64,000 bases of DNA, from positions 2,652,499 to 2,716,498 of the forward strand of contig NC_091868.1 of NCBI RefSeq assembly GCF_019399895.1. The letters run 5' to 3'. The notes beneath the pieces are model-generated. The model saw only the letters and a program-made list of their open reading frames with translations. It did no database searches and was not told the DNA's origin. Every line of letters starts with the position of its first letter. Within the stretch, counting starts at the first letter, position 1. The position numbers were made by a program, and so were the translations under genes. This document shows positions 1 through 9,319 of this stretch, piece after piece. This DNA is from Cardiocondyla obscurior (Eukaryota > Arthropoda > Insecta > Hymenoptera > Formicidae).

Positions 1-130
1 GAAGGCGGGAGAAGGGAAGCAAATTAAAGAGAAAGGGTGATAACATTATCCACGCCAACAAGTATTATGAAAAATTAAGGAAAAATTTAGAAAAAAAATA
101 GTAACAAGAATATTTTACTCTAATAATTAC
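1..130 (-). other. MTHFD1: MTHFD1 intron, incomplete
   Basis: AT-rich sequence after the donor at 130. None of the conserved residues expected in the next exon can be read here in any minus frame, so I treat it as the start of an intron that continues beyond the edge. Confidence 0.8.
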
Positions 131-242
131 CTGGTATAGGATTAATTCCGCAATCGATGACAACAGCACCCGGTTTAATCCAATCGCCCTTAACCATCTC
201 GGGTTGACCTATGCCAACTACTAAAATATCAGCTTGACGTAC
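131..242 (-). CDS. MTHFD1: MTHFD1 coding exon 5 (last MTHFD1 exon in the window)
   Basis: This 112-bp exon encodes V208-P244 plus one base, including ADILVVGIGQPEMVKGDWIK, which matches the human segment closely, and GAVVIDCGIN. The acceptor is GATTTTAG before 242 and the donor is GTAATT from 130. The next expected segment (VGDV...PVPGGVGPMTV) is not in 1-130, so the gene continues left of the window. Confidence 0.94.
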
Positions 243-2105
243 CTAAAATCAATTAAAAAAAAAAAATTATATTTTGTTTCACACGCGAGAAAGAATGAAT
301 TAAAATAATTGCTTACGACATCAGGGAGATTTTTTGTTTTCGAGTGGCAAACCGTTACTGTTGCGTTATGCCATTTTAGTAATTCGGCAACGGGAGTGCC
401 GACAATTTTACTTCTCCCTAAAACAACGGCTTGCGCGCCGGCAATAGTCACGCCGCTCCTAAAAAATTTTTTTATTAGTTTGAGATATAATTGCAAAGTA
501 ATGATAGATATTTCTAATGTCGCGTATAATTTGATGAGATAAATAACAAACTTTTTAATTAATTCGATACATCCGTTCGGGGTGCATGGCACAAATCCAG
601 ACATATCGCCGATTGCAGCTCGTCCTTCATTAATAGTATTTAATCTGTAATTAAAAAAATCACTTATCTGAATGAGTAAAATCAATAGAATAATGTTAGA
701 AAAATCTTTTGAGAACATTATTAAAATATAAATTGTTTTTCTCTGTAAATAGATTATTTGTCTAAATTATATAACTGCGTATGTGTTACTATGTGTTACT
801 ATCAGTGTAGTGTCAAAGGGCATTATTTCTGTACTCTTTATCGTCGGTCAGTGTGTTACAAAATTTCTTTGATATATCACACTTTCGTAATATCGAATAC
901 GTCCATACGTTCACTATATACGAACAAGAAATCAATAACAATAAATTAAAAATTATTAATGATTAAAGGTTATCGTATTAAAATTAAATATGCTTTTTAT
1001 GAAATACGCAAATAATTTTGTTTAAAATAAAAAATGAAATTCACGTTTAAATACTTTGGATAAAAATTATAATATTAAAAATTGTAGTTATATATTTACC
1101 CATCGACGTCTTTTTCTGGCAGTACCAGATCGGTGATTAAATGGGAATTAATTTTGTTGACACAGTCAAGCGGCATTTGCACAATAATTCCATGAACATT
1201 TGGATCATTATTCAATTTGGTAACTTTGTTGATGAGTTCTATTTCCGTTGTCGTGTTAGGAAGCTGATGACGTTGAGCATCAATACCTATTTCGCGAGCC
1301 GCATTAATTTTCGATTTTATGTAGACATTCGAATCTTCCCTTCCGCCTACTTGGACGATAGCCAGACCAGGTGTAAAGTCAGATAATTTTTCTTTTAAAG
1401 CGCTCACATCTTTAATTAGGCCCTCCCGAATTTCTCTATAAAAATTTATTATTATGCGTATTTTTTTTTTAAAGTACATTAAAATATAAATCACAAGTTT
1501 CAAATCTAAATTTTAATTTCGCGAATAACTTGCTGATGCTTGAGTAAAATTTTACATTTTTTAAATATAGATAAAATGATAACAAATCGTTATAAAATTT
1601 CAATATTTCTATTAGATTAATTAATTATTTATTTTTATATTTTATTATGGAAATATTGGTTTGGCAAGTAAGTTCGTTCGATTTTTGTAGTTATGGTTTA
1701 CTACGTTAAAAAGTCGAACAAACCTATTCGCCAACCTAATACATATGTTCGGATATTGAAAATGACATAACCTCAAAGCACATGGTAGTACATACATGTT
1801 ATTTATTTTAAAACATTCTGGATATGTTATCTAATATACGATTTTTATACGTTTTCGCATTTTAATTAGAAATATATTAAAATATTCCAAATTTTTATAT
1901 TACCTTTATTTTAAATAAATAAAAATTGATATTAGCTTTATTTAATAATACTTATTAAATTCCTGCGTTATTGTTTTGAATATATCGAATCGATTATGAA
2001 CGAATAAATAATTTTGCCATAATTTTTACGTGTGAAATAAATTAACGTCACTTACTTTGCCAATGCGATTCCGGATAATACAATTCCTCGCACGTCCGTG
2101 GACAT
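131..2105 (-). CDS. MTHFD1: C-1-tetrahydrofolate synthase, cytosolic (MTHFD1 / pug), N-terminal part, five exons, partial
   Basis: The family is a trifunctional cytosolic enzyme (NADP-dependent 5,10-methylene-THF dehydrogenase, 5,10-methenyl-THF cyclohydrolase, 10-formyl-THF synthetase) that supplies one-carbon units for purine, thymidylate and methionine synthesis. Joining 2105-2056, 1435-1100, 644-552, 458-317 and 242-131 (complement) gives 244 uninterrupted codons plus one base, with every junction GT-AG and in phase. Visible signatures are Y55-xxx-K59, VQMPL with Q103, EKDVDG with D128, FVPCTPNGC (146-154), GRSKIVG (174-180), CHSKT (197-201) and DCGIN (237-241). Y55, K59, Q103 and D128 correspond to human Y52, K56, Q100 and D125 at a constant offset of three. 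R175 and S199 match the human NADP 2'-phosphate contacts, which favours NADP over NAD. The chosen ATG gives almost the same N-terminal length as human MTHFD1. The rest of this domain and the whole synthetase domain lie beyond the left edge. No break is seen. The paralogues MTHFD2 and MTHFD1L fit less well. Confidence 0.95.
317..458 (-). CDS. MTHFD1: MTHFD1 coding exon 4 (NADP-binding Rossmann segment)
   Basis: This 142-bp exon completes K160 and encodes S161-V207. It carries GVTIAG, AVVLGRSKIVGTPVAELL and NATVTVCHSKT, the nucleotide-binding core of the C-terminal lobe. The acceptor is TTTTTTAG before 458 and the donor is GTAAGC from 316. It ends on a codon boundary. Confidence 0.95.
552..644 (-). 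CDS. MTHFD1: MTHFD1 coding exon 3
   Basis: This 93-bp exon completes G129 and encodes L130 to K159 plus two bases of K160. It carries LNTINEGR (130-137) and the conserved folate-site loop FVPCTPNGCIELIK (146-159), which aligns with human FIPCTPKGCLELIK. The acceptor is TTACAG before 644. The donor is a weaker GTTTGT from 551. Confidence 0.93.
1100..1435 (-). CDS. MTHFD1: MTHFD1 coding exon 2 (catalytic core of dehydrogenase/cyclohydrolase)
   Basis: This 336-bp exon encodes the end of K17 through the first two bases of G129. It carries FTPGLAIVQVG (37-47), the catalytic Y55-xxx-K59 in YIKSK, the LPNTTTE segment (75-81), GIIVQMPL with Q103, and PEKDVDG with D128. The acceptor is TATAG before 1435 and the donor is GTAAAT from 1099. 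I count about 16 CpG here by hand, so the exon shows no obvious CpG depletion. That would be somewhat unusual for a housekeeping gene methylated in the germ line. Confidence 0.95.
1436..2055 (-). other. MTHFD1: MTHFD1 intron between coding exons 1 and 2 (620 bp)
   Basis: GT-AG intron bounded by GTAAGT and TATAG, very AT-rich, hosting the mariner-type MITE at 1656-1739. The other complete introns are 645-1099 (455 bp, containing a twice-repeated TATGTGTTAC near 780-800), 459-551 (93 bp) and 243-316 (74 bp). Confidence 0.9.
1656..1739. mobile_element. Mariner-type MITE (near-palindromic, TA-flanked)
   Basis: An 84-bp element flanked on both sides by TA (1654-1655, 1740-1741), the target duplication of Tc1/mariner transposons. 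The left end reads TTGGTTTGGCAAGTAAGTTC. The right end read inward on the other strand is TTAGGTTGGCGAATAGGTTT. About 24 of the first 31 positions match, and both resemble known mariner termini of the TTRGGTTGGC type. There is no transposase: the two inverted ends nearly meet, so it is a non-autonomous remnant. It lies inside an MTHFD1 intron. Confidence 0.75.
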
Positions 2106-2121
2106 GGCTCTGCCTAGAAAT
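2056..2121 (-). CDS. MTHFD1: MTHFD1 coding exon 1 (contains the start codon)
   Basis: The acceptor TTTCAG ends at 2122 and the donor GTAAGT starts at 2055. The ATG at 2105-2103 (context AGAGCC-ATG-T) opens residues 1-16 (STDVRGIVLSGIALA after the Met) plus two bases of K17. A real acceptor upstream of the ATG means the transcript has at least one more 5' exon. The frame stays open upstream to the acceptor (five codons), so a longer N terminus from an alternative first exon, for instance a mitochondrial leader, cannot be ruled out. Confidence 0.85.
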
Positions 2122-3980
2122 CTGAAAGAATTTTTTAACTATTATTTCGTAGCCTCGCGAATAAAGGTAGATATACTGAATTAATAATTTGATTAGTCGG
2201 GTTAAGCACTACTTCTTCACATGCACGAGTTGAAGAGTGTATTCAGATATAAACCTCTTTATTGACTGACTGGTACAGAACAAATGAATGTCTTTAGTAT
2301 TTTCGACCGGCTTACAAGTGGTTGCCGTGCTTATACAAGGTGTCTTAAAATTAAGAACTAGACTAAAATTAGTTTAGAATAAATTGAATAAATTTCTCAC
2401 ATCTTTCTGTCTGTTTAAAATTAATTAATTACGTGCACTAAATTCAAATCTAAGATTGACGGTGTTAAATAATATTTTTATGAGAGGAATATTAATATCG
2501 TTTGGAATAGATTAGAGTACATTCTTTTAAAACACATTACATATCTTGTTATCGTAGCTGTGATACATTACGTCATTTTCACTGGAGTCTTTATATGCGC
2601 ACAACGTGTTTAATACAAAGCGACACAAAATTAATATTATTTAGAAGGATCAGAATTTAAATTTTCGATGATATTTTTTGTTATTAAACTTTGCCAATTT
2701 AAACGTTTTTATTTCACGAATGTTTTACGCGCTGCAAATATTTTATGAAATACTTTTCTAATTTTTAATAATTTTTACTGTAATTTTCTTTGATTATAAT
2801 TAGTTTAAATATTAAAAAATATTTTAATAAAACTTTCGTTAAAGGTAAAATTGTTTGATAAAAAATTATTATTAATCATAGAAACGAAATATATATATTA
2901 AATTATTGTTAGCCTTACTTAAACGCTCCCGATGTTCGTATCATGAGACAATTTGACGCAACGATTCGACGATAACTGCTAGTTTTGCTTAGTTTTCGTC
3001 TATAGATGCAACTTTGCTGGAGAGCAAGAAATAATATTAGGAAATAACACAAGCGCTTAGTCAATTATGTACATGCATTACGATATTCAGCGTGATAAAC
3101 TCTGACTTTACGTATGTACAATCAACTTCGACAGCGTTGGCATAATTATGCCATTTCCGTAGATTCCTTTATTTAATTTGTACGTACTCCGTAAATTTAA
3201 TATTTTCTATTTAAATATTTATTTTAATGGCATGCATTATTTATCGGTATACGTAAATTAATAAAATTATGTTATCGCCGTTTGATCAATCACGTACAGT
3301 ATGTGAGGTGCATATTTAATTATATCGCTCGCTATCTCATACGTCACGAACGATACTTTGTTATCAGAACTCACTCGTTATAAACATAATGGCATCGAAC
3401 GCATTTCTAATTATTTTTCCACGTTGTTATCTCACTTACGTAGGATCGCGAAAATGTGTTTATTAATAAAATATAATAATAGGTACATGAGTTACTTTTA
3501 AAATTACACATGGATCATTAAAAAAAAGTTTAATCAAATGAGTTTCGATGCGGTCGAGTAGTGGAGAATTCACTTAGAATTTAGTAGATTTACCAAAGGT
3601 TTATCCGTCCCGGGCATCGTCTTTATCTTCTTGTCAGTGATTGGCGGATGTGTAATATTGTTAGGCCCGTGGTTTTGAGAGGCCACTGTGTAGTCTCATC
3701 CTCAGAGAACGAGACAATCATCGAAGATTAGTAAGATTAGCCAAGATCCAAAGACTGTCAATCTGGAAAATAATTTTCACTCGTGCACAATTTTAAAACG
3801 CAGCTGTTTTGTAATTAAAATTTAAATATTTTAGCACTTTGAGTTGTATTTTTTTTTAAATTGTTTAAATATAAAAATACGAATTGAAAATGGTATTTTC
3901 GGATTGATAGCAGTAAGACGTTCCTTCCGGTTTTAATATATCGCCGTGATGGATCTAACTTGAGATAAGATATATCTTAC
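2122..3980. other. Probable MTHFD1 5' intron or upstream AT-rich DNA; no gene seen
   Basis: AT-rich, with no coding exon or repeat I can support. If the donor at 3980 is used, this stretch is the first intron of MTHFD1. A second donor-like sequence on the minus strand (plus-strand acttac at 3434-3439) sits in AT-rich sequence and looks less convincing as an exon end. Confidence 0.4.
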
Positions 3981-4135
3981 TTGTCGAAACGCATGTCCCT
4001 CACGGCGCATCGATCTCATACTCCTCCGAGACGCGTCCGAATCGTTCCAAGTTCCGACGATCTCGTGGACGACCTTCGGCAGCTTTGCGCCTTGCGGGCC
4101 TCCTGCTCGTAACTTAAGCTTAATTAATTCCAAGT
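3981..4135 (-). other. MTHFD1: Possible non-coding first exon of MTHFD1 (5' UTR)
   Basis: MTHFD1 needs an upstream 5' exon because its ATG exon has an acceptor. On the minus strand a strong donor (CGACAA followed by GTAAGA, GT at 3980-3979) ends a GC-richer block just upstream of an AT-rich stretch, about 1.9 kb from the ATG exon. The right boundary is a guess. The open frame through this block would not join in phase with the MTHFD1 frame, so it would be untranslated leader. Position and donor strength are the only support. Confidence 0.25.
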
Positions 4136-5460
4136 CGCAGCGGCTAGATCACATGGAAATTGGCGGTCTACGCGAAATTGTCAGATCGATGCCGGCAATC
4201 GGCATCCATAATTGCCCGACGCTAGTTTCGCGTAGGACTCCCATAATCTCGCCGCCCCGCCTTAGAGGAAATCCCGAGGGTGCTTATCGTCTTTCCTGGT
4301 TGGACGGGGACTCTCTCCCTCTTTCGCTTTCTCTCGCTCGCTCACTCACTGATATTCGCTCGTCGTGTCGTTCTTTCACCCGTTCTCTCATTCTTATCCA
4401 CCCCTCTCGACGATTCAATTTCATCTCACGACGAATCTCTCGCCAGGCACGATTTTGCACGGAATGAATACTAGGCCGTGAGACATGTTTTTGAATTTAT
4501 TCGCCTATTATTCTTAACTACTTTTCAAACTACTCCATCGACTTAGTGTCGTTACATTTTCGTTGCGTTTCTGAATAACACGAGAGTAGTTGCTCATACA
4601 GATGGTCCAGCTGCGGTAGGCCGACCGGTTTAGAAAGAGAACTAGAATTCGAAACCGGAACTGGAAAAAAAAATTTTTGTACATAGAAAATACAATAAAA
4701 CAAGTTTTTTAAAATGCTCGCGACTTCCTTGATTATTGTAAAATTTGAATATCGTTAGGGAATTATTTTAGAATTGAATTGTGCGTTTTCACTCTTGCCG
4801 TCTTATTCGCGCTAATTTTAGGCTCTTAATCATCGAGGTCAGCAACTCTAATATCTACGCATCGCGAAATCTTCGTCTGCGGCTATATCGAACGACGCAG
4901 TTTGCTACGAAAAGGGGCGAGTTTGTAGCTTCGTCGCGGCGTAGGTACCTACAGATTCCAACTTCTGCGGATAGTTGGGCTTAAGGGTTTCAGGGAGAAA
5001 CTAGCCTTGGGGTGACTGGCTACGGATGATCGGGGCTGAAGCAAACCGTCGGAATGGGTGGCGCGAGGGCGAGTAGGACGGGCGAGGAGCCCAAGGTGTA
5101 GGGTGAAAGGTCGGTGCAGATCTCGGAGAGCGTAGCAACTCGGACCGCAAATTCCTTTACGGTGTTCAGTGTGCGGCGTATTCGCAGTTAGAAGCAAGGA
5201 ATCGGCTCGTTTTCGCTAATAGGGCGCGTCCAACTTCGCGCCAAGCAACCCGCGTCGCTGAGCTTCTGCGATACTTCGAAGGGCGCGCGTTGTCCCAATT
5301 CTCCGCTACGTTTCCGAGATTTCCGTTCGGGATTTCTATGTTTACCGCGCCGCCGGATACGCAAAGCCCCCGTAGAGACCGCTCGCATATCGGTGGACCA
5401 TTTTAATCGCGAGCGTATGCGTTTATCGCGTATCGTTCCTCAGTTTTCGATATTAAATCC
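4136..5460. promoter_or_regulatory. GC-richer, CpG-rich block, candidate MTHFD1 promoter region
   Basis: Distinctly richer in GC and CpG than its flanks, with a pyrimidine-rich tract around 4305-4410 on the plus strand (GAGA-type on the minus strand). It lies just 5' of the possible first MTHFD1 exon. No core promoter element is decisive. Short open frames here show no known domain. A small inverted pair (CCGGTTT / AAACCGG) lies around 4625-4665. Confidence 0.25.
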
Positions 5461-6190
5461 GCTGTGAGTACGGCTTATTTTATAATATTAACGTTTCGAA
5501 ATATTTAATTTCTTTCTTTTTTTTTTAATTACTCAGCGTTTTAATTTCATTTATATCGGCTCTTTGAGTTAACGTAACTTTTAGTTACTTTAAATCGTTA
5601 GATTAAAAACCACGTAGCGATAACGGGTTTTATGATCGCTTGTACTTGATTTTTTAATATTAATTTACGATATCGCTAGGTGAATTATAACTCTACATTA
5701 TTCGCGCGCGCTTGCTAAATTTAAATGCCCGTCGCCTCGAATTTTGGTCACTGCACAGGTGAGACTCGCGACGTGTTTTCCATCGGCGATCCTTAGTGGA
5801 GTGCTGGAGGAAATTAATGACCAGCCGCCACTCCCTCACATCTAGGCGATATCTCGAAAAGAGAGAGAGACAGAGCATTTACCAGATTGGACGCGACCGG
5901 CAATAAATAGATGATTGAACGCAGGCCCGGCGTCAGAGGGCGGAAGGGATATGAAATTAATACAAGTCCTACAGACCTACCCTTGCAAGGCGTTTATATC
6001 TTCTCACGGAGGTATTTCTGGCATCCTTAAGCTCCTGGAGCGGAAGGACCCTTCGATGCGAATATCAAGGAAATTAGAGACGTTAGTAGGCTGGTCGAAA
6101 TTATTGACGCTTCGCCGGACAGTCGTACGGCGTCATTGATTTCGCGACTTGTTCTCGTCTTCATAATACGTTTCAAAAAATTTTTTTTTC
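5461..6190. other. No gene seen
   Basis: Mixed-composition sequence. Short open frames of 60-75 codons on both strands have no recognisable family or splice pattern. Confidence 0.5.
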
Positions 6191-6435
6191 CGTGCGACTT
6201 TACAAAATCCGAAGATCGTATATCTTGCCTGAAGGTGTGCATGCACACAGCGAACGTACACCGAACGAACAGCGAGCGCTGACGTTCATAAACATATCAA
6301 TCACTACGAAAGTAACGCATCGATAACGCGCATCACCGACGAACGCTCGCAGTCGCTATGTTCGTTTGGTGTTCGTTCGCTGAGTGTATACGCACCTCGA
6401 TAAACGCGATCTTCGTGTTTTATGAGATCGCACGC
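6191..6435. repeat. 245-bp imperfect foldback (long inverted repeat)
   Basis: The left arm, about 6191-6287, pairs with the right arm, about 6341-6435, around a 53-bp spacer. Shared stretches read inward from each end include CGTGCGA, CGAAGATCG, AGGTG, CAGCGAACG, ACACC, ACGAACA, GCGA and CGTTC in the same order, at roughly three-quarters identity with small gaps. No target-site duplication or known transposon terminus is obvious. It could be a MITE, an old foldback element or the template of a hairpin RNA. Confidence 0.65.
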
Positions 6436-9299
6436 TGGACAAGGATAAAAAGGTTGATCTCGCGGAAAAGTTAAAAATTACGAAATTGCCGCGGTAAAAA
6501 ATGAGTCGTCGCTCGTGAAAATTGTACTGAAGCGAATTAGTCGAAGCGTCGCGAAGTACTTTGTTCCCGTAGCTCCGCGATCGTTCTTATTTTTCCTGGA
6601 GTGATAAAATCTATGGCGAAAGTTCACAGGCTCTGCGAGATTGAAAATGCGTCGGGCGCGCGTAGGTTGAACTACCAGAAGTTTATATGGGATAACTTTG
6701 CGGTAGGCGAAATAGGATTGACATTATCACTCTGAGTTTCGCTACTCATGCTGATTGGATGCGGAAAATCGATAGCTGCGTAATAGCTTAGCTCCGAAAT
6801 CGAAAGTGCGTTTGTGTCTGTATTTTTATGCAAAAAAAGAAAAGAAAGAAAATCGGGCTTGAGTACGCAAGCATTACATTACGTCGACATGTTTCAGAAT
6901 ATAAACATATCGTTTCGAAATATATTATTTAATATTTTTTTTTTTTCGCTCAGATTGAATTCATACGGAAAGAGATGGATGTGGTTTCGCATTCAGTGAT
7001 GTAATGTACAGATGAGTAGCAGCGATGTAAATAATTCATTTGTATTGAAAAGAATGCAGTCGTGCAACATACATGTCTTTATAATAATAGAATGAAACAA
7101 ATCATCCGCGCTATTTATTTTTAAAATAATTCTTATTATTGGAAGTTGCTTGCTCGACGCTTTTAATTATTTTGATTTTTATTCCACTACGTTTTCGCGG
7201 ACGGAACGTTTGCTTCGGGCAGAGTTCTCGTACCTTGACTTAGGAAATATTAAAGAAACTTTCGTCTTCCTTAGTAACATGAGCACCGATTGATCGTTAC
7301 GATGGTCGAGAGTGGTTCGGTCAATAGTTGAGAATTTCGAGGGTACCCTAACTGCGTTCAGAGCAGGGGCAAGAAAGATAACTTTGTAGAGAGGGTAAGA
7401 CGTGGCTTGCTGGGGGTTGATTGGGTGACCCCTCACCACCCTTGCTGGCAACGTCACCCTCCAGCATCCCGTTTTCTCTTCTCTATGATGAAAGCGATTT
7501 CATCCCTCCCCATGCTTTTTAGAAAAATGGCCGACTAAATACAATTTGAAGGGGTCCGAGCAGTTCGATCTAACGGTCGAGCGACGAATAAAGCAGTGGA
7601 CCGTTTCGGGCAAGTGTCACGAAAAATTTTCAACGTTTCTTAAAAAAATACTTAGTAATATTTGACATTTTTAGTAACAGTAATAATAATTTTGCTTCAT
7701 TGAATTGTAAAGCTATCGCGCGTAATGAACAAAAATTGCAAGACCGGAATAGAATCAAATAGTATAATAGAATAAGGAGGCAAAAGAGGGTAGTTATCGT
7801 TAAGAGATTGAATTTTTTTTTACGAGAATTACAGTGAATAACATAATTTAGAAGAATTGCACAAACGCGTTTAAGAAAACTAGGTTTTTGATGAGAGATC
7901 GAACGATAGTTGCCTGTAAAATTGTCCGGCAATTCTGAATCCCAGCTTGATTACTTTATTAGTCGCAATTACGTAAGATCGAAGAACAGAAAATTATAAG
8001 AGATGTATAAAGATGGGTCCACACTGTCGGTCATAAAATTTTTATATCGCAAAGGTAATTATCTGGCAGGTATTTTTACGTTTTGCACAGACAAGATTTT
8101 TGGTTTGATATAATTAAGTAAAATTAAAGTTATATCAAAGTGATTGTATATGTAGAGATGTATTGAATTAACGCATACCGATTTGAAGCCAGTTCTGTTC
8201 TTCTGCCGATTGTGAGAAGTTCATGTCAAAGATAAAGTTTCGGCCGCAAACTTTAAGGAATACCGTGGTGCAGTCGTGCGGGAGCATCGAGATCTCTCGC
8301 AACAGAACAATAGTAAACGCCGGATTCCCTTCTTAGATAGTATCTACATCGTCGAGGGTGGGCAATGCAGGAAGGGTAACTACAACCCATTTCTGACCTC
8401 TATGAAAGTCCGCGCTTAGATCGTTTCGGGATGCCTACCATCTTAACAGCCATATTGAATTATGGTTATTACGAGATCCCGTCCTTACGATACTTCGTAC
8501 CCTTTGAAGTTACCGGAGTTTCAATTCCAGTCGCTTTTTTGCTTGCGGTCGAGGGAACCGTTTGATGAAGAGAATCTGTACGTTCTTACGCATTCGTATC
8601 GTTTGACAGATTACAGCTTTACGAAGCATAAAAGCATTATCTTTTTTTTGTGTGTGTGTACACACTTAATAAGAGAAAAAAAAAATTAAATAAAATTAAA
8701 TGTACTTATTCAATGCGATTAGAGGGCTTGATGATTTAATTTAATTAAAAATATAATAGAAAAAAAAAAATGAATATAATTAAAGTAACGGCAATTAATA
8801 AGCTCTCACGTCACATCGAATCTCTTTCACGTTAATTCTAATTTATTTTCCATCGTGAGGTTTAATCTCTCCCAAATCTATTCGCTTTATACTCAATCGC
8901 AAATATTTACGGTAGTGAAATAATTCATGATTGATATTCCTCGGCATCTTGGATACTGAATCTGTTAATGCCAAATAAGAACTTACTGATTCGAGACGCG
9001 CGTCGCATGGGAGATTCCGTTCAATCACGATCTTCCGGTATTCCCGAAGGTGCGATTACTTGGCCAGGGATACATCGATGCAGACGTATCGCGCGGTGCA
9101 TCCCTCTGGCCTCTTCCTCTCTCCCGGCTCTGATATTCCGCGAGCTTCTTGCCGCCCTCGCTCCCTTGCCCACTCGCCGTCCACGCACCCTCGAATAACC
9201 TTAGTTACTTTGCTCGACTGTTAGGTATCCGAAGCCAGTGCGCTGCCGAAGTACGAAACTGCAGGCTCCTACGAGAGTCCTAGGTAATCACCGAACTTC
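6436..9299. other. No gene seen
   Basis: AT-rich to mixed sequence with short unsupported open frames. Minor items are a GTGTGTGTGTACACAC run around 8650-8666 and A/T homopolymers near 8680-8770. Confidence 0.5.
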
Positions 9300-9319
9300 G
9301 CCGCTCCCTCGGGAGCGGC
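9300..9319. repeat. Perfect 9-bp hairpin
   Basis: GCCGCTCCC (9300-9308), a two-base centre, then GGGAGCGGC (9311-9319). It lies in a short GC-rich island inside AT-rich DNA. Function unknown. Confidence 0.6.

Noticed and set aside
7390..7403. GAGAGGGTAAGACG shared with 19189-19202
   Set aside because: A 14-bp match of a purine-rich string, with no similarity beyond it. Not evidence of a repeat family.
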